Positions 38,126 through 45,924 of a stretch of 57,734 bases of DNA are shown piece after piece (position 1 is the first letter of the stretch; every line of letters begins with the position of its first letter). Origin of the DNA: Stenotrophomonas sp. MYb238. GTDB taxonomy: Bacteria > Pseudomonadota > Gammaproteobacteria > Xanthomonadales > Xanthomonadaceae. A model generated the notes under the pieces. That model did not search any database. It was not told the DNA's origin and saw nothing but the letters and a program-made list of their open reading frames with translations. Location of the stretch: contig NZ_WIDL01000009.1 in NCBI RefSeq assembly GCF_009496535.1, positions 1 to 57,734 on the forward strand, in the 5' to 3' direction. The translations under genes were made by a program, and so were the position numbers.

Positions 38126-38958
38126 TGGCGCTCCTGCCGGCGGCGACCGCTTCCCTGCTCGCGGAACTGGCCACGCTGGCCGACTGCCAGCGCGCCGACG
38201 GCTATGCCTGCATCACCGCGCGACGCGGGCATGGCGCATCGTCGGTGGAAATCCCGCAGCCGCAGTTCGCCATCCTGCTGCAGGGACGCAAGCAGGCGCG
38301 CACCGCGCGGCAGGCGCTGGAGTTCGCGCCCGGCGACCTGTTCCTGGTCACCCGCCGCTGCCGGATCGACGTGGTCAACCTGCCCGATCCGCACAGCGGC
38401 CTCTACCTCAGCGCCATCGTGCCGCTGTGCGCCGAGGCGCTGTCCGCCGCGCGCACGTTGTGGAGCGGGCCGCTGCCGGACGCGGGCGAGGCGATGGCGC
38501 GGCTGCCGCTGGCCGACCATGGCGCGCACCTGCTGCAGTGGCGGCGGGCGCTGGAAAGCGGCGACTACACCGGCGCGCGGTTGGCGCTGGCCGCCCTGAC
38601 CGTGGCCTTCTGCCGGCTGGGCCATGGCAGCCTGCTGGTCCCGCCCGAGCCGGGCCTGGGCGAACGCATCCGCGACCTCGTCGCCGCGCAGCCGGCACGC
38701 CACTGGCAATCGCGCGATTTCGAGCAGCACCTGGGCATCAGCGGCGCCACCCTGCGCCGGCGCCTGGCCGGCGAACGGCTCGGCCTGCGCGAACTGGTGG
38801 GCGATGCGCGCCTGGCGCATGCGATGCAGCTGCTCTACACCACGCGCCTGCCGTTGAAGACGGTGGCCGCGCGGGTGGGCTACCGCTCGCTGGCCAGCTT
38901 CAACCGGCGCTTCATGGAGCGCTACGGCATGGAGCCGTCGGCCATCGGCAACAGCTGA
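38125..38958 (+). CDS. AraC-family transcriptional regulator
   Basis: 277 aa. The N-terminal half is a cupin-like sensor of the AraC type (FAILLQGRKQA, FAPGDLFLV). The C-terminal 100 residues hold two helix-turn-helix units, the second reading LKTVAARVGYRSLASFNRRFMERYGMEPS. ATG start overlaps the stop of the VIT-family gene, which is unusual for an AraC regulator and hints that it responds to, or controls, the transporter. Effector unknown. Confidence 0.85.
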   Translation: MALLPAATASLLAELATLADCQRADGYACITARRGHGASSVEIPQPQFAILLQGRKQARTARQALEFAPGDLFLVTRRCRIDVVNLPDPHSGLYLSAIVPLCAEALSAARTLWSGPLPDAGEAMARLPLADHGAHLLQWRRALESGDYTGARLALAALTVAFCRLGHGSLLVPPEPGLGERIRDLVAAQPARHWQSRDFEQHLGISGATLRRRLAGERLGLRELVGDARLAHAMQLLYTTRLPLKTVAARVGYRSLASFNRRFMERYGMEPSAIGNS

Positions 38959-39059
38959 GGCCGCGGTGAGCGGATCGCGCCGCATTGCGAGCGGACCGCG
39001 CACGCACGCCGCGGCAGCATGACCGCTCCGCGGCAGCGCCGCCCTTCCGGGAACTCCCC

Positions 39060-40025
39060 ATGCCCCGCATTCCCCTGCGTCCCCTGGCCATCGTCCTGCT
39101 GCTGGCGGCCGGTACCGCGCACGCCCGCACGTCCCACGTCCCGCACCAGCAGGTGCCCGGCATCTACCACCAGCAGATCGGCGACCTGCAGGTCACCGCC
39201 CTGTTCGACGGGACCGTCGCCCTGCCACGGCAGGCGCTGACCGGGCTGGATGCCGGCGCGGTCACGCGCCTGCTCGAACAGGGCTACGTCCCCGAGGATG
39301 GCAAGGGCCTGCAGACTGCGGTCAACGCCTACCTGGTGCAGCGCGGCGAACACCTGACCCTGGTCGATACCGGTGCCGCGCAGTGCTTCGGCCCCGGCCT
39401 CGGGCAGGTCCTGGGCAATCTGCGTGCGGCCGGCTACGACCCGGCCGACGTGGACGACGTACTGCTGACCCACGCCCATCCGGACCACCTGTGCGGGCTG
39501 CTCGACGCCCAAGGCGAGGCCGCGTTCGCCAACGCGACCGTGTGGTTGTCGCAGGCCGACGCCGCCTACTGGCTGGACCCGGCCAGCGAAGCGGGCGCGC
39601 CGCAGCCGCTGCGCTTCGCCTTCCCGATGGCGCGCAGCGCGGTGGCGCCCTACGCGGCGGCCGGGCGCCTGCGACATTTCGCCGCAGGCGATGCGCTGCC
39701 CGCCGGCGTCACCGCGCTGGACAGCCACGGCCATACGCCGGGCCACGTTTCCTGGAAGATCGACAGCGGCGATGGCCGGCAACTGCTGGTGTGGGGCGAC
39801 GTCGTGCACTTCCATGCGGTGCAGTTCGCGCAGCCCGACGCCAGCTACGAAGCCGACAGCGACCGCGCCGCGGCCATCGCCAGCCGCCGCCGGATGATGG
39901 CCGACGCGGCGGCGGGCCGATGGTGGGTGGCCGGCGCGCACCTGCCGTTCCCCGGAATCGGCCACGTGCGCCGCGAAGGCGAGGCGTTCGCCTGGGTACC
40001 GGGCGAGTTCTCGCCGCTGATGTGA
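39060..40025 (+). CDS. Exported metallo-beta-lactamase-fold hydrolase, methyl-parathion-hydrolase-like
   Basis: 321 aa with a signal peptide ending TAHA (near residue 22). The zinc site is THAHPDHLCG (near 142), with further ligands at SHGHTPGH and AHLPFPGIGH. The layout (IGDLQVTALFDGTVALP, LVDTGAA, then SHGHTPGH and LPFPGIGHVR) matches what I remember of methyl parathion hydrolase rather than typical lactonases. That family hydrolyses organophosphate esters but its native substrate is thought to be a lactone or ester. Native role here unknown. The gene stands alone; a hairpin terminator follows. Confidence 0.85.
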   Translation: MPRIPLRPLAIVLLLAAGTAHARTSHVPHQQVPGIYHQQIGDLQVTALFDGTVALPRQALTGLDAGAVTRLLEQGYVPEDGKGLQTAVNAYLVQRGEHLTLVDTGAAQCFGPGLGQVLGNLRAAGYDPADVDDVLLTHAHPDHLCGLLDAQGEAAFANATVWLSQADAAYWLDPASEAGAPQPLRFAFPMARSAVAPYAAAGRLRHFAAGDALPAGVTALDSHGHTPGHVSWKIDSGDGRQLLVWGDVVHFHAVQFAQPDASYEADSDRAAAIASRRRMMADAAAGRWWVAGAHLPFPGIGHVRREGEAFAWVPGEFSPLM

Positions 40026-40114
40026 CAGGCCATCGCTCCGCGCCGACGTCCCGCGGTTTGCGCCGCAAACCGCGGACCGCGCCCTGAATTAGGTAGCTTC
40101 GGTCACGCACGCCA

Positions 40115-40137
40115 ATGCCGGCCTGCGGGGCCGGCAT
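40115..40137. terminator. Bidirectional hairpin between the MBL gene and engB
   Basis: A perfect 9-bp stem (ATGCCGGCC / GGCCGGCAT) with a 5-nt loop lies between the convergent gene ends. It can terminate both, though T runs are short. Confidence 0.55.
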
Positions 40138-40180
40138 CTGCAGAATGTGGGAATGGGAGGCCGCCGGCCGGTCGCCGGCG

Positions 40181-40780
40181 TTACAGGCCCAGCCAGCCGC
40201 CGATCACCGCGCGGGCCTCGTCCACGCCCTGCTTCGACTCGCCGGAGAAGGCCTGCACGCTCACCGAGTCGCCGAACGCGTCGGCCAGATCCTTGCGCAC
40301 CTTCTGCAGGGTCTGCGCCTGCTGGCCGCGGCCGAGCTTGTCGGCCTTGGTCAGCAGCGCGTGCGCCGGCAGGCCGCGCTGCACCGCGTAGGCCAGCATC
40401 TGCCGGTCGTAGTCCTTGAGCGGGTGGCGGATGTCCATCACCACGATGAGCCCCTTGAGCGCGTCGCGGGTGCGGAAATAGTTGTCGATGAAGGCCTGCC
40501 AGTGCGCCTGCAGTTCCTGCGGCACCTTGGCGTAGCCGTAGCCGGGCAGGTCGACGAGGTGCGCCTCGGGCGTGACCTGGAAGAACACCAGCTGCTGGGT
40601 GCGGCCGGGGGTCTTGGAGACGCGGGCCAGCGCGTTCTGGCGGGTCAGCGCGTTGAGCGCGCTGGACTTGCCGGCGTTGGAGCGGCCGGCGAACGCCACT
40701 TCGGCGCCCTCGTCCGCCGGCAGTTGCCGGGCGTTGTGGGCGGAAAGCAGGTAGCGGGCGCGTTCTAGGAGCTGTGACAT
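40181..40780 (-). CDS. engB: Ribosome biogenesis GTP-binding protein EngB/YihA
   Basis: 199 aa; an ATG six bases upstream (40786) is equally possible. GTPase motifs: G1 GRSNAGKSS (near 34), switch region KTPGRTQ, G3 DLPGYGYAKVP (near 80) and G4 TKAD (near 145), with G5 SGE. Essential in many bacteria for 50S subunit assembly. Cytosolic. Divergent from the cytochrome c4 gene with 127 bp between starts. Confidence 0.94.
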   Translation of the reverse strand: MSQLLERARYLLSAHNARQLPADEGAEVAFAGRSNAGKSSALNALTRQNALARVSKTPGRTQQLVFFQVTPEAHLVDLPGYGYAKVPQELQAHWQAFIDNYFRTRDALKGLIVVMDIRHPLKDYDRQMLAYAVQRGLPAHALLTKADKLGRGQQAQTLQKVRKDLADAFGDSVSVQAFSGESKQGVDEARAVIGGWLGL

Positions 40781-40907
40781 GGGCATAGGATCGCATGCCC
40801 GGGGCTTCCCCGCCCGCCCCGTGCGTTGACCCTGCCATGAAACGGCGTGGATAATCCGGTCGATGCCGGCGCGGACCCGCCCGGCCCGTTCCACACGGAG
40901 CTTCTGC

Positions 40908-41693
40908 ATGCGCCACGCTCGTGTCTTAGCCGTTTCTGCCCTCGCCATCCCGCTGATCGCCGTCGTCGCTTTCGCGCAGAGTTCGGTCACGCCCGTGCCG
41001 GACAACGCGCCGGTGCAGACCGCGCCGCTGGAAATCGACCTCAGCAAGACCATGCCTGGCGACGCCGAGGCCGGCGAGGGCAAGGCGCAGGCCTGCGCCG
41101 CCTGCCATGGCGCCGACGGCAACTCCGCCATCGAGATGTACCCGCGGCTGGCCGGCCAGAGCGAGCGCTACATCGCCCGCCAGCTGGCGCTGATCGCCGG
41201 CGGCCAGCGCACCGAGGGTGCGGTCGCCGTCATGCTGCCGTTCGTGCAGGGCATGACCGCGCAGGACATGCGCGACATCGGCGCCTTCTTCGCCGGGCAG
41301 AAGTCCGGCGCCGGCGTGGCCGACGACATGGCCGTGGCCGACGGCCCGTACGCGGGCATGAAGTTCTACGAGATCGGGCAGAAGCTGTACCGCAGCGGCG
41401 ACGCCAGCCGCGAGATCCCGGCCTGCATGGCCTGCCACGGCCCGACCGGCGCCGGCAACCCCGGTCCGTCCTACCCGCATATCGGCGGGCAGCATGCCGG
41501 TTATGTCGCCCAGCGCCTGCAGCACTACCAGGCCGGCCAGACCCACGAAACCGATCCCTCGCAGTTCCGGATCATGGCCCAGGTGGCGAGCCGGCTGACC
41601 GAGCAGGAGATCCAGGCGCTGTCCAGCTACGTGCAGGGCCTGCACGCCCGGGCCGACGACATGGGCGTGGCCTCGGCGCCCTCCCAGCCCTGA
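40908..41693 (+). CDS. Dihaem cytochrome c4
   Basis: 261 aa. A signal peptide (residues 1-23, ending AFAQ) sends it to the periplasm. Two haem-binding motifs are present, CAACHG (near 64) and CMACHG (near 173), each followed by a methionine-containing ligand region, in two homologous halves. Cytochrome c4 passes electrons to terminal oxidases. Longer than the usual roughly 205-aa c4 by an N-terminal extension of about 30 residues before the first haem site. A terminator separates it from the dsbA genes. Confidence 0.92.
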   Translation: MRHARVLAVSALAIPLIAVVAFAQSSVTPVPDNAPVQTAPLEIDLSKTMPGDAEAGEGKAQACAACHGADGNSAIEMYPRLAGQSERYIARQLALIAGGQRTEGAVAVMLPFVQGMTAQDMRDIGAFFAGQKSGAGVADDMAVADGPYAGMKFYEIGQKLYRSGDASREIPACMACHGPTGAGNPGPSYPHIGGQHAGYVAQRLQHYQAGQTHETDPSQFRIMAQVASRLTEQEIQALSSYVQGLHARADDMGVASAPSQP

Positions 41694-41733
41694 CGGTGCC
41701 GGTCGCCGCGGCGACGCACCCCGTTCCCCGGAT

Positions 41734-41756
41734 ACGCCGACCCCAGCGGTCGGCGT
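41734..41756 (+). terminator. Hairpin after cytochrome c4
   Basis: A perfect 9-bp stem (ACGCCGACC / GGTCGGCGT) with a 5-nt loop, followed by CTCTGTTT. Good position, 41 bp after the stop and 27 bp before the next start. Confidence 0.7.
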
Positions 41757-41782
41757 CTCTGTTTCCAGTCTGGAGACTCCCG

Positions 41783-42430
41783 ATGAAGCATTTCCCGCGC
41801 CTGTTCCTCCTGCTGCTGGCCCTGCTGCCGCTGGCCGCCTGCGCCGCCGACACCGCCGCGCCCGTGGAAGGACGCGACTATGAACTGATCGCCGAGCCCG
41901 GCCCGTTCGCGCCGCTGGCGGGGAAGATCGAGGTGGTCGAGGTGTTCGGCTATCCCTGCATCCACTGCGCCCATTTCGAGCCGCTGCTGGAAACCTGGGT
42001 CGCCAAGCTGCCGGCCGACGTGCGCTTCACCGCGGTGCCGGGCGCCTTCGGCGGCCACTGGGACGCCTACGCGCGCGCCTTCTACGCCGCCGAGCAGACC
42101 GGCGTGCTCAAGCGCAGCCACGCCGACGTGTTCAAGGCCCTGCACGAACAGCGCAGCCTGCCGATGCAGAACGTGTCGCCGCAGGAGCTGGCGACCTTCT
42201 ACGCCGGTTACGGCGTGCAGCCGCAGCGCTACATCGATGCGTTGCGCAGCGACCAGGTCGACGAAAAGGTGAAGGCCGCGCGCGCCTTCGCGGTGCGCGT
42301 CAGGGTTCCGGGCACGCCGGCGCTGATCGTCAACGGCAAGTACCTGGTCAAGGGCCGCAGCTTCGAGGACCAGCTGCGCATCGCCGGCGCGCTGGTGGAG
42401 CGCGAGCGCGCCGCCGCCCGCCGTCGCTGA
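41783..42430 (+). CDS. dsbA: DsbA-like thiol:disulfide interchange lipoprotein (first copy)
   Basis: 215 aa with ATG behind CTGGAGACT. The signal ends at lipobox LAAC (Cys20), so it is probably lipid-anchored. The thioredoxin-fold active site is CIHC (near 53) in the context VFGYPCIHCAHF, where most DsbA proteins have CPHC. The cis-proline loop is VPGTPALIVNGKY (near 175). It oxidises cysteine pairs in exported proteins. A second copy follows 120 bp later. Confidence 0.9.
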   Translation: MKHFPRLFLLLLALLPLAACAADTAAPVEGRDYELIAEPGPFAPLAGKIEVVEVFGYPCIHCAHFEPLLETWVAKLPADVRFTAVPGAFGGHWDAYARAFYAAEQTGVLKRSHADVFKALHEQRSLPMQNVSPQELATFYAGYGVQPQRYIDALRSDQVDEKVKAARAFAVRVRVPGTPALIVNGKYLVKGRSFEDQLRIAGALVERERAAARRR

Positions 42431-42550
42431 ACCCGTACCGGAGCGTTCCGCGGACCGGTTCAGCCGCTGCCGTACATCGATGTCATCATGCGTCCGGCCG
42501 CCGCCGCAGGCGGCCCGACGACCCGACGAATTCCCGCTGGAGATCCACCG

Positions 42551-43381
42551 ATGAAGATCCGTTTCGTACTGGCCCTGACGGCCCTGCTCCCGCTGATGGT
42601 GGCCTGCAAGGCGCAGGACGGCTCCGCCGACGCCGTGGCGCCCGCCGCCGGACAACCGGCCGCCAGCGCCGCCGACGCCGCGCCCGCCCCGGCTGCCGAA
42701 GCCGAGGGCGCCACCGCCGCACCGGCGCCCACAGGCGAGGAAGCCGCCGCCGAACCGGCCGCCGACAACACCCCGGTGCCGGCGCAGGCCCGCCTGGTCG
42801 GCCCCGAGCCGGTGGCCGGCACCGACTATGTCGTCATCGAAGGCGGCCAGCCGATCCAGCCAGCGACCGGCAAGATCGAAGTGGCCGAGGTGTTCGGCTA
42901 TGTCTGCCCGGCCTGCGCCCGCTTCCAGCCGCTGATCGGGCCGTGGAAGGCCGGCCTGCCGTCGGACGTCAGCTTCGTCTACGTGCCGGCCATGTTCGGC
43001 AGCATGTGGGACGACTACGGCCGCGCCTTCTATGCCGCCGAGGCGCTGGGCGTGCAGGAGAAGACCCACGACGCGCTGTACTCGGCCATCCACGTCGAGC
43101 ATTCGCTCAAGGGCGAGCTGGGCCGCGACTCGGTCGAGGACATCGCCAACTTCTACGGCAAGTACGGCGTGAACCCGAAGACCTTCGCCGACACCATGGG
43201 CAGCTTCTCGGTGGTGGCCAAGACCAACCGCGCCAAGCAGTTCGCCCAGCGCAGCAAGATCGGTGGCACGCCGTCGCTGATCGTCGCCGGCAAGTACCTG
43301 GTCAAGGGCAAGAGCTACGACGACATGCTGCGCATCGCCGACCACCTGATCGCACGCGAACGCGCCGCCAACGCCAAGTAA
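42551..43381 (+). CDS. dsbA: DsbA-like thiol:disulfide interchange lipoprotein (second copy)
   Basis: 276 aa. Lipobox LMVAC (Cys19) is followed by a roughly 60-residue Ala/Pro/Glu-rich linker (about 20-80) absent from the first copy, then the thioredoxin fold with active site CPAC (near 121, GYVCPACARF) and cis-proline loop GGTPSLIVAGKY. The linker may hold the domain away from the membrane. The pair are clear paralogues; different CxxC dipeptides (IH and PA) imply different redox potentials. A terminator follows directly. Confidence 0.92.
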   Translation: MKIRFVLALTALLPLMVACKAQDGSADAVAPAAGQPAASAADAAPAPAAEAEGATAAPAPTGEEAAAEPAADNTPVPAQARLVGPEPVAGTDYVVIEGGQPIQPATGKIEVAEVFGYVCPACARFQPLIGPWKAGLPSDVSFVYVPAMFGSMWDDYGRAFYAAEALGVQEKTHDALYSAIHVEHSLKGELGRDSVEDIANFYGKYGVNPKTFADTMGSFSVVAKTNRAKQFAQRSKIGGTPSLIVAGKYLVKGKSYDDMLRIADHLIARERAANAK

Positions 43382-43387
43382 GGTATG

Positions 43388-43411
43388 AAGGGCCTCGTCC
43401 CCGAGGCCCTT
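43388..43411 (+). terminator. Strong hairpin after the second dsbA
   Basis: A perfect 10-bp stem (AAGGGCCTCG / CGAGGCCCTT) with a 4-nt loop starts 6 bp after the TAA and is followed by GTTCC. Confidence 0.8.
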
Positions 43412-43422
43412 GTTCCATCGCC

Positions 43423-44184
43423 GTGAAATCTACCCATACCCTGCGTCTGCTGACGGCCAACATCCAGGCCGGCTCCAGCACGCGCCGCTACAGCGACTAC
43501 GTGACCCGCAGCTGGTCGCACGCGCTGCCGTCGGGCAGCAAGCGCTCCAGCCTGGACGCCATCGCCAGGCTGGCCAGCGGCCGCGACATCGTCGGCCTGC
43601 AGGAGGCCGATCCCGGCAGCCTGCGTTCGGGCTTCACCAACCAGACCCACTACCTGGCCCAGCGCGCCGGCTTCAACTACTGGAGCCACCAGCCCAACCG
43701 GCGCATGGGCGGCGTGGCCTCCAGCGCCAACGGCCTGCTCAGCAAGCTGGAACCGGTGGAAGTGCAGGACCACGCCCTGCCCGGCCGCATCGGCGGCCGC
43801 GGCGTGCTGCTGGCGCGCTTCGGCGACGGCCGCGAGGGGCTGACGGTGGCGGTGGCGCACCTGTCGCTGGGCGTGGGCTCGCGCATGTCGCAGCTGGACT
43901 TCATCGCCGAACTGCTCAGCGACTACCCCAACGCGGTGCTGATGGGCGATTTCAACTGCAAGGCCGAGCGCCCGGAAATGCAGGTGCTCTACCGCAAGAC
44001 CCGGCTGCAGCCGCCGGGCTGCCTGGTGCCGACCTTCCCCAGCTGGCGCCCGGACCGGGCCATCGACCACATCCTGGTCAGCGACAGCCTGCGCACTCTC
44101 GAGACCGGTGCCGTCGCCGCTGCCCACTCGGACCACCTGGCGGTGGAAATGCAGGTCGAAGTGCCGGGCGACAGCCTGCGTTAG
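43423..44184 (+). CDS. Endonuclease/exonuclease/phosphatase family hydrolase
   Basis: 253 aa from a GTG start only 11 bp after the terminator stem, with no in-frame ATG near the conserved N-terminus. DNase-I-like motifs: LTANIQAG, GLQEAD (metal glutamate near 46), MGDFN (near 170), and the C-terminal AHSDHLAV. The fold covers nucleases, sphingomyelinases and phosphoesterases. No signal peptide, so cytosolic. Substrate unresolved. Confidence 0.87.
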   Translation: MKSTHTLRLLTANIQAGSSTRRYSDYVTRSWSHALPSGSKRSSLDAIARLASGRDIVGLQEADPGSLRSGFTNQTHYLAQRAGFNYWSHQPNRRMGGVASSANGLLSKLEPVEVQDHALPGRIGGRGVLLARFGDGREGLTVAVAHLSLGVGSRMSQLDFIAELLSDYPNAVLMGDFNCKAERPEMQVLYRKTRLQPPGCLVPTFPSWRPDRAIDHILVSDSLRTLETGAVAAAHSDHLAVEMQVEVPGDSLR

Positions 44185-44324
44185 CCGGTGCGGGCGCTGC
44201 CGCCGCGGGGTTGCAATGCGATCTCCGGGGCGCGGCCTCACGCTCTCCATGCCCTGCCGCTTCGCGGCCGCCCTGACTCAGGGCATGAAACCGTGCGATC
44301 GCCGGCCAGCGGCCGGCGCTGCCC

Positions 44325-45203
44325 TCACGTCACCACGGCGGCGGGTGCCGGCGTCGACCGGCGCGCGGTCGCCGCGCTGCCCACCGACGCCAGCACGGTG
44401 CAGGCGATCGCCAGCCATTGCAGCCCGCCCAGCCGTTCGTGCAGCAGCAGCAGCGCCCACAGCGCGGCCACCGCCGGTTCCATGCTGATCAGGATGCCGA
44501 AGGTTTCCTTGGGCAGGCGCTTGAGCGCCATCATCTCCAGCGACATCGGGATCGCGCTGGACACCACCGCCACCACCAGCCCGGCCAGCAGGATCGACGG
44601 CTGCAGCAGCGCCGTGCCGGCATGGGCGATGCCGACCGGCACCACCACCAGCGCCGCGGCCGCCAGCCCCAGCGAGACCGAATGGCCGGCGTGCAGGTGC
44701 CCGGCGCGTTTGCCGAACACGATGTACAGGGCCCAGCAGGCCGCGGCACCCAGCGCATACAGCACGCCCGCCGCGTCCAGTGCCGGCCCGCCGGCCAACG
44801 GCAGCAACAGCAGCAGCCCGGCCACCGCGCAGCCGACCCACAGGAAATCGATCGGCCGCCGCGAGGACAGCATCGCCACCGTCAGCGGGCCGGTGAACTC
44901 GATGGCCACCGCGATCCCGAACGGGATCGTGCGCAGCGCCATGTAGAACAGCAGGTTCATCAGGCCCAGCGTCAGGCCGTAGCGCAGGATCGCCGCGCCG
45001 TCGGCGCGGCTGGTATGCCAGCGCCACGGCCGCCACAGCAGCAGCAGGAACAGCGCCGAGAAACCCACGCGCAGCGCGCTGGTGCCCTGGGCGCCGATCA
45101 GCGGGAAGAGATGTTTGGCGTAGGAGGTGCCGATGGCCAGCGAAGTCACCGAGCCGAGCACCGCCAGCGCCGGCAACAGCGGCGCGAATCGGGAAGTCTG
45201 CAT
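44325..45203 (-). CDS. EamA-family exporter (RhtA-like)
   Basis: 292 aa with ten hydrophobic helices arranged as two EamA repeats. Identified by YAKHLFPLIGAQGTSALR near the N-terminus, IEFTGPLTVA and the C-terminal PLSLEMMALKRL-like segment followed by SMEPAVAALWALLLLHE. RhtA relatives export threonine and homoserine. Start at 45203 rather than further upstream, since residues before it are not membrane-like. The ExbD gene ends 144 bp upstream on the same strand. Confidence 0.88.
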   Translation of the reverse strand: MQTSRFAPLLPALAVLGSVTSLAIGTSYAKHLFPLIGAQGTSALRVGFSALFLLLLWRPWRWHTSRADGAAILRYGLTLGLMNLLFYMALRTIPFGIAVAIEFTGPLTVAMLSSRRPIDFLWVGCAVAGLLLLLPLAGGPALDAAGVLYALGAAACWALYIVFGKRAGHLHAGHSVSLGLAAAALVVVPVGIAHAGTALLQPSILLAGLVVAVVSSAIPMSLEMMALKRLPKETFGILISMEPAVAALWALLLLHERLGGLQWLAIACTVLASVGSAATARRSTPAPAAVVT

Positions 45204-45347
45204 GCACGTAGTGTATTGCGCCGGCGGCCCGCGGCCGCGCCCGGCGCAGCGCTTTCCGTGGCGGCCGCTGCGCCCGGTGGCCGCCGTCGTGGTCGGCAGC
45301 GGCATGACGGGCCGCCCGCGGCAGCAGGCGGCCCGCCAGGGAAGGAC

Positions 45348-45755
45348 TCAGCGCAGGAAGGCGATGCGTTCGATGTGCGCGTTGTCCGCGGCCGCCAGGA
45401 CCTTGGCCATCGTGTCGTACTCGGCGTCGGGGCTGGCGTCGATGCGCAGTTCCGGCAGGTTGCCGGCATGCAGCCGGGCCTGCTCCTGCAGGCGCACCTG
45501 CAGCGCCGCGACCGGCAACGTCTGGCCGTTCCAGGTGAGCTGGTTGGCCGCATCCACCCGCAGTTCGATCGGCGGCGGCGGGTCCACGCGCTGCACCGGG
45601 GTGGTGGTGCGCTGCGGCAGGTCCACCGGAATCGGCCAGGACACCAGCGGCGCGGTGACGATGAAGATGATCAGCAGCACCAGCATCACATCCACCAGCG
45701 GCGTGACGTTGATGTCGGCGATCGGTCCGGAACTTCCTGCTGCACTGAATGCCAT
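45348..45755 (-). CDS. ExbD/TolR family protein
   Basis: 135 aa. Single transmembrane helix (about 22-40) containing the conserved proton-pathway aspartate in [15 protein letters not shown], then a periplasmic domain. ExbD works with ExbB and TonB to energise outer-membrane receptors. No exbB or tonB gene is adjacent, so it probably works with subunits encoded elsewhere. Divergent from slt. Confidence 0.9.
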   Translation of the reverse strand: MAFSAAGSSGPIADINVTPLVDVMLVLLIIFIVTAPLVSWPIPVDLPQRTTTPVQRVDPPPPIELRVDAANQLTWNGQTLPVAALQVRLQEQARLHAGNLPELRIDASPDAEYDTMAKVLAAADNAHIERIAFLR

Positions 45756-45924
45756 GGTCCGCTCCTTCGGCGAGGCGGTGCGCCTCGCCATCGACACTAC
45801 GCCGCGCCCGCGACCGCCCGGTGTGCGCATCGAGCCGGCGTTCAGTCGCGGTTTCGGCACGCGTTCATGCGCGAGCCGGCATCGCCGCGATGGTGTTGAC
45901 GGTGGCCCGGCTATGCTTTCCCGC

